64,000 bases of DNA from Tsukamurella sputi (GTDB lineage: Bacteria; Actinomycetota; Actinomycetes; Mycobacteriales; Mycobacteriaceae): assembly GCF_007858445.1 (NCBI RefSeq), contig NZ_VIGV01000003.1:558001-622000 (forward strand), written 5' to 3'. This document shows, in pieces, positions 38,425 through 47,173 of the stretch. The position numbers were made by a program, and so were the translations under genes. Numbering within the stretch: position 1 is the stretch's first letter; each line of letters opens with the position of its first letter. A model generated the notes under the pieces. That model did not search any database and was not told where the DNA came from. It saw nothing but the letters and a program-made list of their open reading frames with translations.

Positions 38425-38435
38425 GATGATTCCTC

Positions 38436-39005
38436 TCAGGTCGTGCTGGTGCCGGAAGTGGTGGTCGTCAGCAGGACGCGAAGAGCGCTCGCGCCGTAGG
38501 TGATCGTGCAGAGCGCGAGGGCGAGGCCGGCGAGCGCATGACCGGCGCCGGTGCTGAGGGAACCGGTCGCCATCAGCACGATCGCCACGGACGGTCCGAC
38601 GGTGCCGACCACCCCGGTCGCGATGTGCAGGCGGAACTGCGGGTGGGCGAGGACGAGGACGAAGAAGTGCAGCCCGACCACCAGTGCGATGGCGGGCATG
38701 ATGTACGCCGGGTGCCCGGTCTTGCCGAGCACCACGATCGCGGCGATGGCTCCCACGAACTCCAGCGCCACGGCGGTCCGGAACACCCGCTGGGTCCTGC
38801 GTGGCTCCCCGGCTGCGGGCTCGTCCGAGGCGGACGGCGCGACGGGGCCCCGTCCGGCGGCCACGACCGCACCGGCGACGAGTGCCACGCCGAGCAGCAC
38901 GACCACCACCGCGGCCACGGGAAACGCGGTCAGGCCCATGAGCGACCACAGCACCGTCATCGCGCCCATGAAGATCGCGAGCCACCTCGCCGTCCGGACG
39001 GGCAT
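38436..39005 (-). CDS. Four-helix membrane protein of unknown function
   Basis: 189 residues starting at the ATG at 39005, which overlaps the TGA of the upstream oligopeptidase; a GTG one codon earlier is possible. Hydrophobic helices lie near residues 8-28, 30-52, 78-98 and 105-125, with further apolar segments to the C-terminus and a charged, Pro-rich loop between helices 2 and 3. The end is Thr-rich ([10 protein letters not shown]). No motif is recognised. It lies between an oligopeptidase and an amidase on the same strand. Confidence 0.7.
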   Translation of the reverse strand: MPVRTARWLAIFMGAMTVLWSLMGLTAFPVAAVVVVLLGVALVAGAVVAAGRGPVAPSASDEPAAGEPRRTQRVFRTAVALEFVGAIAAIVVLGKTGHPAYIMPAIALVVGLHFFVLVLAHPQFRLHIATGVVGTVGPSVAIVLMATGSLSTGAGHALAGLALALCTITYGASALRVLLTTTTSGTSTT

Positions 39006-41035
39006 CACTTATCGTCCGAACCCAGCTCGCGCCACAGGAACTCGTAGGCGAGAGCGGACTTGAACGCCGCCTGCTTGTTGTCGGCAGCGCCGCCGTGGCC
39101 GCCCTCGATGTTCTCGTAGTAGTCCACGTCGATGCCGCGCGCCTGCAGTGCGGCGACGAACTTGCGGGCGTGGCCGGGATGCACCCGGTCGTCGCGGGTC
39201 GACGTGGTGACCAGCAGCGCGGGCAGGTCGCCGGGACCGCCGGGAAGATTGTGGTACGGCGAGTACTCGCTGATGTACGCCCACTGCGCGGGATCGTCCG
39301 GATCGCCGTACTCCGCCATCCACGAGGCGCCCGCGAGGAGCTGGTGGTAGCGCCGCATGTCGAGCAGCGGAACCTGGCAGACGATGGCGCCGAACAACTC
39401 CGGGTAGCGCGTGTACATCACACCCATGAGCAGCCCGCCGTTCGACCCGCCCTGCGCGCCCAGCTGCGCCCGCGTCGTGATGCCCCGTTCCACGAGATCC
39501 TTCGCGACCGCGGCGAAGTCCTCGTACGCGCGCAGGCGGTTCTCCTTGAGCGCGGCCGTGTGCCAGTCGGGTCCGTACTCGCCGCCGCCGCGGATGTTCG
39601 CCAGCACGTAGACGCCGCCGCGAGCGATCCACGAACTGCCCGACACCGCGGTGTAGTCCGGCGTCAGCGAGACCTCGAAGCCGCCGTAGCCGTAGAGCAG
39701 GGTCGGCTGCGGCCCGTCCGCGGGCTTGCGCACCACGAAGTAGGGGATCTGCGTGCCGTCCTCGCTGGTCGCGAAGAACTGCTCCGCGGTCACGCCCTCG
39801 GCGTCGTAGAACGCGGGTGCCGACTTCAGCGGCTCCACCGAACCGCCCGCCGTGCCGTGCAGCAGCGTCGGCGGCAGGGTGAAACCGCTCGCGGTGGCGA
39901 AGATCTCGTCGCCTTCGCGCGGATCCGTGTAGTAGACGCCGATCTCGGCGAGTTCCGGGAAACCCCGCGTCTCCCGCTTCTCCCACGTCCCCGGCTCCAG
40001 GGTGTGCAGCTCCGAGCGCACGTCCCGCATCGTCGACAGCAGCAGATACGACTTAGTCCACGCGTACCCGGCCAGGGCGGTGTGCGCATCCGGCGTGAAG
40101 ACGGTGCTGTACTCGCGCGAGCCGGCGCGGTAGGCGTCGAAGTCGAAGGCCACCAAGGCACCCGGGGGAACGGTCCCCGTCGGCAGTTCCCACTCGGACT
40201 TCGGGCGCACCAGCAGCCGCGACTCGTGCACGTCCGCATCGGAATCGGTCGGGACGTCGATCCGCTCCAGCGCCAGCGTCTCCGGCTCGAGCAGGTAGAT
40301 CTCGCTGTTGTAGAAGTCGATGGCGCGCGTGACGAAATGCCGCTCGTAACCGGGGGTGTCGTCGTAGCCGGCGCCGATGGAGACGTCCGAGTGGTGGCCC
40401 TCGTAGACGATGTCCGCGTGGCCGAGCGGGGTGCCGCGGCGCCACCGCTTCACCACACGGGGGTAGCCGGAATCGGTGAGCGATCCGGGGCCGAAGTCGG
40501 TGCCCACGTAGACGGTGTCCTTGTCGATCCACGAGATCCGGCTCTTCGCCTCCGGGAGGGAGAAACCGTCGCCCACGAATTCGCGGCGGGAGATGGAGAA
40601 CTCCCGCACCACCGTCGCGTCGGCGCCACCGCGGGAGAGGGAGACGAGTGCGCGGTCGTACCGCGCACCGTCGGGCGACTCGGCGCGGAGGACGGCGGCC
40701 CCGCCCCACACCCAGTTCTCGCCCTCGGCCTCGCGGAGGGCGTCGACGTCGATGACCACGTCCCACTCGGGGCTGTCGGTGCGGAAGGACTCCAGGGTGG
40801 TGCGGCGCCACAGCCCGTACGGGTGGTCGGCGTCGCGCCAGAAGTTCCACAGGTACTCGCCGCGCCGCACCGGATAGGGGATGCGCTGGTCGGTGTCCAG
40901 AATGGCGAGCACGCCCGACTGGATCTCCTCGAACCGCGGTCCGGTCAGGCGTGCGGTACTCGCGGCGCCCTGCTCCCTCGCCCAATCGAGGGCAGTGGCG
41001 GATTCCACTTCTTCGAGCCATGCGTACTGGTCCAT
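39005..41035 (-). CDS. Prolyl oligopeptidase (S9A) family peptidase
   Basis: 676 residues: an N-terminal beta-propeller, then an alpha/beta-hydrolase catalytic domain. The catalytic residues are Ser in [10 protein letters not shown], Asp in [13 protein letters not shown] and His in [11 protein letters not shown]. Length matches the family (about 680-700). The frame stays open much further upstream because of GC bias, but the ATG at 41035 is the first sensible start and begins with YAWLEEVES, the usual W-E-E N-terminus. It corresponds in position to Rv0457c near lpdC. A cytosolic peptidase of short proline-containing peptides is likely. It is divergent from lpd with only 30 bases between starts. 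Confidence 0.95.
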   Translation of the reverse strand: MDQYAWLEEVESATALDWAREQGAASTARLTGPRFEEIQSGVLAILDTDQRIPYPVRRGEYLWNFWRDADHPYGLWRRTTLESFRTDSPEWDVVIDVDALREAEGENWVWGGAAVLRAESPDGARYDRALVSLSRGGADATVVREFSISRREFVGDGFSLPEAKSRISWIDKDTVYVGTDFGPGSLTDSGYPRVVKRWRRGTPLGHADIVYEGHHSDVSIGAGYDDTPGYERHFVTRAIDFYNSEIYLLEPETLALERIDVPTDSDADVHESRLLVRPKSEWELPTGTVPPGALVAFDFDAYRAGSREYSTVFTPDAHTALAGYAWTKSYLLLSTMRDVRSELHTLEPGTWEKRETRGFPELAEIGVYYTDPREGDEIFATASGFTLPPTLLHGTAGGSVEPLKSAPAFYDAEGVTAEQFFATSEDGTQIPYFVVRKPADGPQPTLLYGYGGFEVSLTPDYTAVSGSSWIARGGVYVLANIRGGGEYGPDWHTAALKENRLRAYEDFAAVAKDLVERGITTRAQLGAQGGSNGGLLMGVMYTRYPELFGAIVCQVPLLDMRRYHQLLAGASWMAEYGDPDDPAQWAYISEYSPYHNLPGGPGDLPALLVTTSTRDDRVHPGHARKFVAALQARGIDVDYYENIEGGHGGAADNKQAAFKSALAYEFLWRELGSDDK

Positions 41036-41065
41036 GGACTCCACACTAGGGCTAGGCTGAAAGCC

Positions 41066-42448
41066 GTGGCTGATCACTTTGACACTGTTGTTCTCGGCGC
41101 AGGCCCAGGAGGCTACGTCGCTGCTATTCGCGCCGCCCAACTCGGGCAGAAGGTCGCGGTCATCGAGGAGAAGTACTGGGGCGGTGTGTGCCTGAACGTG
41201 GGCTGCATCCCGTCGAAGGCGCTCCTGAAGAACGCCGAGCTGGCGCACACCTTCACGCACAAGGCGCAGCTCTTCGGCATCTCCGGTGACGTCTCGTTCG
41301 ACTTCGGCGCCGCCTTCGACCGCAGCCGCAAGGTATCGGAGGGGATCGTCAAGGGCGTTCACTTCCTGATGAAGAAGAACAAGATCACCGAGATCAACGG
41401 CTACGGCACCTTCGTGGACGCCCACACCATCCAGGTGGGCGATCAGACGGTGACGGGCGACAACATCATCATCGACACGGGTTCGACGGTCCGCCTGCTC
41501 CCGGGCGTCACGCTGTCCGACAACGTGGTCACCTACGAGGAGCAGATCCTCACCCGCGACCTCCCCGAGTCGATCGCCATCGTCGGTGCCGGCGCGATCG
41601 GCATGGAGTTCGCCTACGTTCTCAAGAACTACGGCGTGGACGTCACCATCATCGAGTTCCTCGACCGCGCGCTGCCCAACGAGGACGCCGACGTCTCCAA
41701 GGAGATCGCCAAGCAGTACAAGAAGCTGGGCGTGAACATCCTGACCTCCACCAAGGTCGAGTCGGTCGACGATCAGGACTCGCAGGTCGTCGTGAAGTAC
41801 ACCGGCCCCAAGGGCCCGGGCGAGATCACCGTCTCCAAGGTGCTCATGAGCATCGGCTTCGCGCCCCGCGTCGAGGGCTTCGGCCTCGAGAAGACGGGCG
41901 TCGCCCTCACCGAGCGCGGCGCCATCGCCATCGACGACTACATGCGCACCAACGTGCCGGGCGTCTACGCCATCGGCGACGTCACCGCGAAGCTGCAGCT
42001 CGCGCACGTCGCCGAGGCGCAGGGTGTCGTCGCGGCCGAGACGATCGCGGGCGCCGAGACCCAGGCGCTGGGCGACTACCGCATGATGCCGCGCGCCACC
42101 TTCTGCCAGCCGCAGGTCGCCTCGTTCGGCCTCACCGAGCAGCAGGCCAAGGACGAGGGCTACGACGTCAAGACCGCGACCTTCCCGTACACGGCGAACG
42201 GCAAGGCCCAGGGTCTCGGCGACGCCGTGGGCTTCGTCAAGCTGGTCTCCGACGCCAAGTACGGCGAGCTGCTCGGCGGCCACCTCATCGGCCCCGACGT
42301 CTCCGAGCTTCTGCCCGAGCTGACCCTCGCGCAGAAGTGGGACCTCACCGTCAACGAGCTCGCGCGCAACGTGCACACGCACCCGACCCTGTCGGAGGCG
42401 CTGCAGGAGTCCATCCACGGCCTCGCCGGCCACATGATCAACCTGTAG
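41066..42448 (+). CDS. lpd: Dihydrolipoyl dehydrogenase (E3)
   Basis: 460-residue flavoprotein disulfide reductase serving pyruvate/2-oxoglutarate dehydrogenase and, in mycobacteria, the peroxynitrite reductase system. Motifs: FAD loop [10 protein letters not shown] (residues 11-20), redox disulfide [13 protein letters not shown] (about 39-51), NAD loop [13 protein letters not shown] site YAIGDVT and the catalytic HTHPTLSE near the C-terminus. Start is GTG at 41066; a TAGGCT hexamer lies about 9 bases ahead with no ribosome site, so a leaderless transcript is possible. A strong hairpin follows the stop. Confidence 0.97.
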   Translation: MADHFDTVVLGAGPGGYVAAIRAAQLGQKVAVIEEKYWGGVCLNVGCIPSKALLKNAELAHTFTHKAQLFGISGDVSFDFGAAFDRSRKVSEGIVKGVHFLMKKNKITEINGYGTFVDAHTIQVGDQTVTGDNIIIDTGSTVRLLPGVTLSDNVVTYEEQILTRDLPESIAIVGAGAIGMEFAYVLKNYGVDVTIIEFLDRALPNEDADVSKEIAKQYKKLGVNILTSTKVESVDDQDSQVVVKYTGPKGPGEITVSKVLMSIGFAPRVEGFGLEKTGVALTERGAIAIDDYMRTNVPGVYAIGDVTAKLQLAHVAEAQGVVAAETIAGAETQALGDYRMMPRATFCQPQVASFGLTEQQAKDEGYDVKTATFPYTANGKAQGLGDAVGFVKLVSDAKYGELLGGHLIGPDVSELLPELTLAQKWDLTVNELARNVHTHPTLSEALQESIHGLAGHMINL

Positions 42449-42460
42449 GTACCGCTTTCC

Positions 42461-42499
42461 CGTCGGCCCGGCACCGTTCTCGACGGTGCCGGGCCGACG
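42461..42499 (+). terminator. Terminator hairpin after lpd
   Basis: A perfect 17-base GC-rich stem (42461-42477 with 42483-42499) around a 5-base loop, 12 bases after the lpd stop. The right arm includes the ACGGTGCCGGGCC core also found in the hairpin after groEL. Confidence 0.85.
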
Positions 42500-42532
42500 T
42501 GCCCTTCCCCCCTCGCGTCAAGGAGTTCGACG

Positions 42533-43297
42533 ATGTTCCGAGCCACTCCCGGAAACCTCGCCTCAGTACAGAACCTCGCAGGCAACGGACTCCCGCCGGG
42601 CCACATGGTCACCGCCGAAGAGGGCGACGGGGCGGCCGTGGCCTGGATCAGCGACGAGATCCTGCCGGCGGCGCGACTGGACGTCCTGATCAGAGGCCTG
42701 GCCGATGCCTTCCCCACATCCGGGCTGTGGCCGGTGCGCGCCGTCGGCCTCGAGGACGGCAACCTCGCGCGGCCCTGGGGCGACGGCGAGATGGACGGGC
42801 CGATCACCGAGATCCCCGACGCGCTCGCAGTCCTGACGCGGGGCGACGCCGAGTTCGCGGCCGAGTACCCCGATGCGGAGGCGCCGACGGTGCCGCCGGT
42901 GACCGCACTGGCGCCTGCGGTCGCGGGGCCCGACACGGAGGCGGGCTCGCTGCAGACCGGTGAGGACGGCGCGCTGATGCTCGTGCCGGTCGCCCGGCCC
43001 GCGGACGTCCCTGCGGCCCTCGGGTGGTGGGGCGCTGTGAACTACGACTACACCGGTGCCGACCACGCCGCGGTGCTGCGCTCCTGGGAGGACCGCTTCG
43101 GTGCGGTGCTGGTCGGCATCGGCTTCGACACACTCCTGGTCCAGGCCGGGCGGCGGCCGCAGACGCAGGAGCAGATCGACGGACTTCTTCGCGAGCACTA
43201 CGCGTACTGCCCGGACAACATCGATCAGGGCGAGCCGGTGGACGGGTACCGCGCCGGCCTCACCGAGTGGACCCACTGGCACTTCTGGTGGGACTGA
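42533..43297 (+). CDS. DUF4253 domain protein
   Basis: 254 residues. The C-terminal half carries the DUF4253 pattern: LMLVPVARPADVPAALGWWG, then VLRSWEDRFGAVLVGIGFDT and, near the end, EHYAYCPDNI. The N-terminal half is Ala/Pro-rich and variable. DUF4253 proteins are scattered through actinobacteria with no known function. It begins 33 bases after the lpd terminator and has no clear functional link to its neighbours. Confidence 0.85.
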   Translation: MFRATPGNLASVQNLAGNGLPPGHMVTAEEGDGAAVAWISDEILPAARLDVLIRGLADAFPTSGLWPVRAVGLEDGNLARPWGDGEMDGPITEIPDALAVLTRGDAEFAAEYPDAEAPTVPPVTALAPAVAGPDTEAGSLQTGEDGALMLVPVARPADVPAALGWWGAVNYDYTGADHAAVLRSWEDRFGAVLVGIGFDTLLVQAGRRPQTQEQIDGLLREHYAYCPDNIDQGEPVDGYRAGLTEWTHWHFWWD

Positions 43298-43457
43298 CCG
43301 GCTGAATTGGACACTCGTCCCGGACCCTGGCATGGTCGGGGCCGCGGCGTGGTCCACCCACGGCGCCGAGTCGAGCAGGGGCGTCGGTGGCGACGGGTGC
43401 CCGCGCCGTCAGGAGTGCAGTGCGGAACAAGAGGCACTGCCCGGACGGAAGGTATCG

Positions 43458-44330
43458 ATGAATCATTCTGCGACACTTGCCGACCCCTACACCACCCGCG
43501 TCGACTCCAGCGACGTCATCGATCGGCCCGACCCCGTCGTCTGGCCCGGCCGCTCCGGTCCCTGGTCCGACGATGCCGTGGACCGCTTCGCGACGAACGG
43601 CTTCCGCAGCGTGGAGGGCGTGCTCGGCGCCGCCGACATCCGTGACGTGCGCGCGGAGATCGACCGATTCGCGGAGCTGCTCGGCGACGACGAGCGCCTG
43701 ATCCGCGAGACCTCGGACGGTAGCGTGCGATCGCTGTTCGCAGTGCACGAGCTCAGCGACCGCATCGCGTCGATCATCGCGCGGGAGGAGATCGCCGGAG
43801 TCGCACGGCAGCTGCTCGGCGACGAGGTCTACGTGCATCAGAGCCGGGTCAACCTCAAGCCCGGCTTCGCCGGCGGGCCCTTCTACTGGCACAGCGACTT
43901 CGAGACCTGGCACGCCGAGGACGGCATGCCCACACCCCGTGCGGTGAGCGTCTCGCTGGCGCTCACGCCGAACACGGCGTTCAACGGCTCGCTGATGATC
44001 ATGCCGGGCTCGCACCGCAAGTTCGTCTCCTGCGTGGGCCGCACACCCGGCGACTACCATCGGGAGTCGCTGAAGTCCTACCGGCCGCCCTTCGGCACGC
44101 CCGAGGAGTCGGACATCGCCGACATGGCCGATCGCTACGGGATCGAGCAGGTCACCGGGGGTGCGGGCAGCGCGCTGTACTTCGACTGCAACTGCCTGCA
44201 CGCGTCGGCGGGGAACATCTCGCCGTACCCGCGGTCGAACCTGTTCGTGGTGTTCAACGCCGTGTCCAACGCGCTGCAGGAGCCCTTCGCCGCCGACGCG
44301 CGGCGCCCGGAGTACCTGGCGACCCGCTGA
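43458..44330 (+). CDS. ectD: Ectoine hydroxylase-like Fe(II)/2-oxoglutarate dioxygenase (EctD type), orphan
   Basis: 290-residue non-haem iron dioxygenase. The iron ligands H145, D147 (WHSDFETWHAEDGMP) and H248 (CNCLHAS) are visible, and FYWHSDFETWHAEDGM is the EctD signature. The segment NGSLMIMPGSH completes the double-stranded beta helix. EctD turns ectoine into 5-hydroxyectoine, a compatible solute. No ectA, ectB or ectC is in the window, so it either acts on ectoine made or imported elsewhere, or on a related substrate. Start is the ATG at 43458. Confidence 0.9.
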   Translation: MNHSATLADPYTTRVDSSDVIDRPDPVVWPGRSGPWSDDAVDRFATNGFRSVEGVLGAADIRDVRAEIDRFAELLGDDERLIRETSDGSVRSLFAVHELSDRIASIIAREEIAGVARQLLGDEVYVHQSRVNLKPGFAGGPFYWHSDFETWHAEDGMPTPRAVSVSLALTPNTAFNGSLMIMPGSHRKFVSCVGRTPGDYHRESLKSYRPPFGTPEESDIADMADRYGIEQVTGGAGSALYFDCNCLHASAGNISPYPRSNLFVVFNAVSNALQEPFAADARRPEYLATR

Positions 44331-44334
44331 TGCG

Positions 44335-44408
44335 TTTCGAACGTCGGGTTCTGCGGACGGACGAGGCCGAATCGTGCCTCGTACCGCCGCAGAACCCGAC
44401 GTTCGAAA
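44335..44408. repeat. 74-bp perfect-armed hairpin between convergent genes (copy B)
   Basis: The arms 44335-44356 and 44387-44408 are exact complements over 22 bases. Inside, ACGAGGC and GCCTCGT form a second stem. It starts 5 bases after the ectD stop and ends 7 bases before the VOC stop, so it should act as a bidirectional terminator. Arm sequence and total length resemble copy A at 2283-2356. Confidence 0.8.
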
Positions 44409-44414
44409 AGCGTG

Positions 44415-44771
44415 TCAGTGGTGGCCGACGACGTTGACGACCGTGCCGTCGGGGGCGCGGACGAAGAACCGGCGCGGGCCCCACTCCTCGCTGGTGAGCG
44501 GGTGCACGATCTCGTAGCCGGACCGCTGCGCCTCGGCGTACGCGGCGTCGACGTCGTCGGTCATGACGGAGATGTCGGAGTCGATCTGCGCGGTCCGGTC
44601 ACCGGTGACCAGTTGCACGCTGGCGCCGTGATCGGGCGAGGAGAAGCGGGCCACCCAGCCGAGGTTGAACTCCTCGTCGGACAGGCCCAGGAAGTCCGCG
44701 TAGAAGCCGCGGGCCGAGTCGATGTCGTCGACCGCGATGTTGGTGATCACCTTGTGCACCTTCACGGTCAC
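44415..44771 (-). CDS. VOC-family (glyoxalase/bleomycin-resistance-like) protein
   Basis: 118-residue vicinal-oxygen-chelate fold protein with two beta-alpha-beta modules: KVITNIAVDDIDSARGFYAD opens the first, and SDISVMTDDVDAAYAEAQ followed by FFVRAPDGTVVNV forms the second. Start is a GTG at 44771 overlapping the stop of the upstream gene (GTGA). Such proteins bind a metal and act on or sequester small molecules; the substrate is unknown. Confidence 0.88.
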   Translation of the reverse strand: MTVKVHKVITNIAVDDIDSARGFYADFLGLSDEEFNLGWVARFSSPDHGASVQLVTGDRTAQIDSDISVMTDDVDAAYAEAQRSGYEIVHPLTSEEWGPRRFFVRAPDGTVVNVVGHH

Positions 44772-45292
44772 TGCCGCTCCGGCTGGATGCCGAGGACGTC
44801 GATCGCGGTGGCGAGGCCGTCGTAGTTGGTCGCCAGCATGACGATCTCGACGAGCCTGCGATCGTCGTAGAACTCGGCGAGGCGGGCCCACGCGCCGTCG
44901 GAGACCTCCTTGTCCTCGACGAGCTCGGTGACCACGTCGAGGAGTGCCGCGCTGCGCTCGTCCCAACCGGAGCCGTCGAAGATGCGCTCGAACTGCACGT
45001 CCGTGAGGCCGGCTCGCGCGCCGATCCGCCGGTGGTGGCCCAGCTCGTAGTCGCTTCCCCGCAGGTACGCCACGCGCACGATCACGGTCTCGGACTCCGA
45101 CCGCTTGAGCGCACCGAAGGGCATGAGCATGCCCGAGTAGCCGAGCCAGCCGACGAAGAGCCGTTTGGTGCGGCCGAGCGTGGAGAAGAGGTGCATGTCG
45201 TCGGCGCGGATGGCCTTCGCACCGATCCGGGCGATGGCGTAGTTGATCGGACCGAGCTGGCGGAGTCCGCCGGGTGTCACGCGCGGTGTCAT
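44768..45292 (-). CDS. Carboxymuconolactone decarboxylase (AhpD-like) family protein
   Basis: 174-residue helical protein of the CMD/AhpD superfamily. The core SDYELGHHRRIGARAGLT contains the conserved E..HH but no CxxC pair, so it is not a disulfide peroxidase of the AhpD kind. It matches in type and position the Rv0464c protein next to ramB in M. tuberculosis. It is translationally coupled to the VOC gene downstream. Physiological role unknown. Confidence 0.88.
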   Translation of the reverse strand: MTPRVTPGGLRQLGPINYAIARIGAKAIRADDMHLFSTLGRTKRLFVGWLGYSGMLMPFGALKRSESETVIVRVAYLRGSDYELGHHRRIGARAGLTDVQFERIFDGSGWDERSAALLDVVTELVEDKEVSDGAWARLAEFYDDRRLVEIVMLATNYDGLATAIDVLGIQPERQ

Positions 45293-45308
45293 GACCCGAC
45301 GCTACCGC

Positions 45309-45428
45309 CTACCGGACGAGGGAGGGGGACACCGTCGAGCGGTTGGCGGCGATGTCGAGGGCACGTCCTCAGCGGACGAGGTAGGGGGACACCGTCGAGC
45401 GGTGTTCGTCGATGTCGAGAGCCTTGCC
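45309..45428 (-). repeat. 60-bp tandem duplication of the 3' end of ramB
   Basis: 45313-45362 and 45373-45422 are the same 50-bp block (44 of 50 identical) at an exact 60-base period. The right copy encodes the C-terminus of RamB. The left copy lies just past the stop in the same frame and would encode GRALDIAANRSTVSPSLVR, ending in its own in-frame stop at 45309-45311. Confidence 0.85.
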
Positions 45429-46769
45429 GATAGCGGGGAAGGCGCGCTGGGGGCAACCGGCCCGCTCGCACACGCGGCAGCCGGCACCGATGGGGGTGGC
45501 GTTCACGTCGGACAGGTCCATGCCGCGGGCGTAGACGAGCCGGTGCGCGTGGCGCAGCTCGCAGCCGATGCCGATGGCGAAGGTCTTTCCGGGCTGCCCG
45601 TACCGCGCGGCCCGCCGCTCGACGGTGCGCGCGACCCACAGGTAGTTGCGGCCGTCGGGCATCTCGACGATCTGCGTGATGATCTTGCCCGGCCAGGCGA
45701 AGGTCTCGTAGACGTTCCACAGCGGGCAGGTGCCGCCGGACGCGGAGAAGTGGAAGCCCGTGGAACTCTGCCGCTTGCTCATGTTGCCCGCTCGGTCCAC
45801 GCGGACGAAGGACAGCGGCACGCCGCGCAGGTTGGGGCGCTGCAGCGTCGACAGCCGGTGCGCGATGGTCTCGTAGCTCACCGAGAAGAACGCGGAGAGC
45901 CGCTCGATGTCGTACTCGAACTCCTCCGCGGCGCCGTGGAACTGCGTGTACGGCAGCACGACGGCGGCGGCGTAGTAGTTCGCGAGCCCCAGGCGCGCGA
46001 GCCGGCCGGCCTCCTCGGAGCCGAACCCGGCACCGTCGACCAGGGACTCGATCTCGCGGCCGCACTCGAGGTAGGCGAGCTCGGCCGCCATCTTGAAGAC
46101 CTGCTGCCCGCCGGAGAGGTGGCGGTTGATCTCGAGCACGCGGGTGCGCGGGTCGTAGCGGTGGAGCACCGTCTCGCCGAGGTCGACGCGGCGGCGGATG
46201 GAGACGTTGTGCACGGCCTCGAGCCGGGTGACGATCTCGGTGCGCACGTCGGCGTTGTGCATGCGCATCCGCGCGGTGAGTTCCTCGGCGGCCACGTCGA
46301 GCTCGTGGAAGTAGTTCTGCCGCTGGTAGAAGAAGTCGCGCACCTCCTCGTGCGGGTTCGGGATGGCGCCACGGGCCCCGGGGTCGTTGCGGCCGTCGGT
46401 CACCTGGGCCAGCTGATCCGCGGCGCCGAGGTAGCGGCGGTGCAGCGCGACCATGGCGCGGGCGAAGCCGGGGTGATCGCGCGCGAGTTCGGACAGCTCG
46501 TCGGTGCTGGTGGGGGCGTCGACGTCCATGGTGACCTCGCGCAGCTCCGCGATCAGGCGCGTCTGGTCCTGGGAGTTGAAGAACGAGGTGTCGACGCCGA
46601 AGACGTCGGTGATCTTGAGCAGCACCGGCACGCTGAGCGGGCGGACGTCGTGCTCGATCTGATTCAGGTACGACGGTGAGATCTCGAGCGCCTCCGCGAG
46701 GGACGCTTGCGACAGCCCGCGCTCCTTGCGCAGGCCGCGCAGTCGTGCCCCCACGAAGGTCTTGGACAT
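45369..46769 (-). CDS. ramB: Acetate-metabolism regulator RamB (short-chain fatty acyl regulator family)
   Basis: 466 residues. N-terminal Cro/C1 helix-turn-helix (residues 6-62, GLSQASLAEALEISPSYLNQ), a central IrrE/ImmA-like domain around residue 160-290, and a C-terminal Cys-rich ScfR domain (GCRVCERAGCPQRAFP). RamB represses isocitrate lyase and other glyoxylate/acetate genes in Corynebacterium and Mycobacterium. It lies divergent from aceA, as ramB lies near icl in M. tuberculosis. A CRP-like site sits 66 bases upstream of its start. Its last 20 codons are tandemly duplicated downstream. Confidence 0.95.
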   Translation of the reverse strand: MSKTFVGARLRGLRKERGLSQASLAEALEISPSYLNQIEHDVRPLSVPVLLKITDVFGVDTSFFNSQDQTRLIAELREVTMDVDAPTSTDELSELARDHPGFARAMVALHRRYLGAADQLAQVTDGRNDPGARGAIPNPHEEVRDFFYQRQNYFHELDVAAEELTARMRMHNADVRTEIVTRLEAVHNVSIRRRVDLGETVLHRYDPRTRVLEINRHLSGGQQVFKMAAELAYLECGREIESLVDGAGFGSEEAGRLARLGLANYYAAAVVLPYTQFHGAAEEFEYDIERLSAFFSVSYETIAHRLSTLQRPNLRGVPLSFVRVDRAGNMSKRQSSTGFHFSASGGTCPLWNVYETFAWPGKIITQIVEMPDGRNYLWVARTVERRAARYGQPGKTFAIGIGCELRHAHRLVYARGMDLSDVNATPIGAGCRVCERAGCPQRAFPAIGKALDIDEHRSTVSPYLVR

Positions 46770-47173
46770 GGAGCGAATATTAGTCGCGGAAGCCCAGCTA
46801 CCGTCGGGTTCCGGGCGTTCACCGACGCCTTAGCAGTGAGGTGCGTCACAGGACCGTGTCGACGGCGCGCGGCGCGGCGGCACCGTACCGTCGAAAACCG
46901 GGCGGAGGGGCCCGGCGGCCCACGCCGGCAAACTCCCAGTACGGGCGTACTTTTTCCGTCGACCTTCGCCCTCAGCCTTCGCAAAATTAGCAAGTTCACG
47001 ATGAATTCATGGCTTGCTTTGGCATTGCCGACCGCCTTGGCCTGCGGCTTTAGGTGTGGCACAGTAGGTGAAGGCGCAACGCCGGGACTGCGAATCGGGT
47101 TAGCGATAGCCCCTCGCTCAGCCGCCTGGTGGCCGATCAGATCCACATCGACGCAAAGAAGAACGGGGAGCCA
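46770..47173. other. Divergent control region between ramB and aceA
   Basis: 404 bases with no gene. It is AT-richer than its surroundings around 46965-47030. Candidate RamB-type sites, judged only by resemblance to TTTGCAAA-like motifs, are the segments near 46929-46936 (ggcaaact) and 46979-46996 (ttcgcaaaattagcaagt). A CRP-like site is at 46835. Promoter positions cannot be fixed by eye. Confidence 0.5.
46835..46850. promoter_or_regulatory. CRP/GlxR-like operator upstream of ramB
   Basis: AGTGAGGTGCGTCACA fits TGTGA-N6-TCACA at 9 of 10 fixed positions. Both half-sites are spaced exactly as for the cAMP-dependent regulators GlxR (Corynebacterium) and Crp (Mycobacterium), which are known to act on glyoxylate-cycle genes. 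Confidence 0.78.

Noticed and set aside
39095-41065. Upstream extension of the lpd reading frame (1,117 codons in total)
   Set aside because: The extension lies antisense to the oligopeptidase gene; lpd starts at 41066 where the conserved N-terminus begins.
41036-42433. Upstream extension of the oligopeptidase frame
   Set aside because: Antisense to lpd; the protein N-terminus is clear at 41035.
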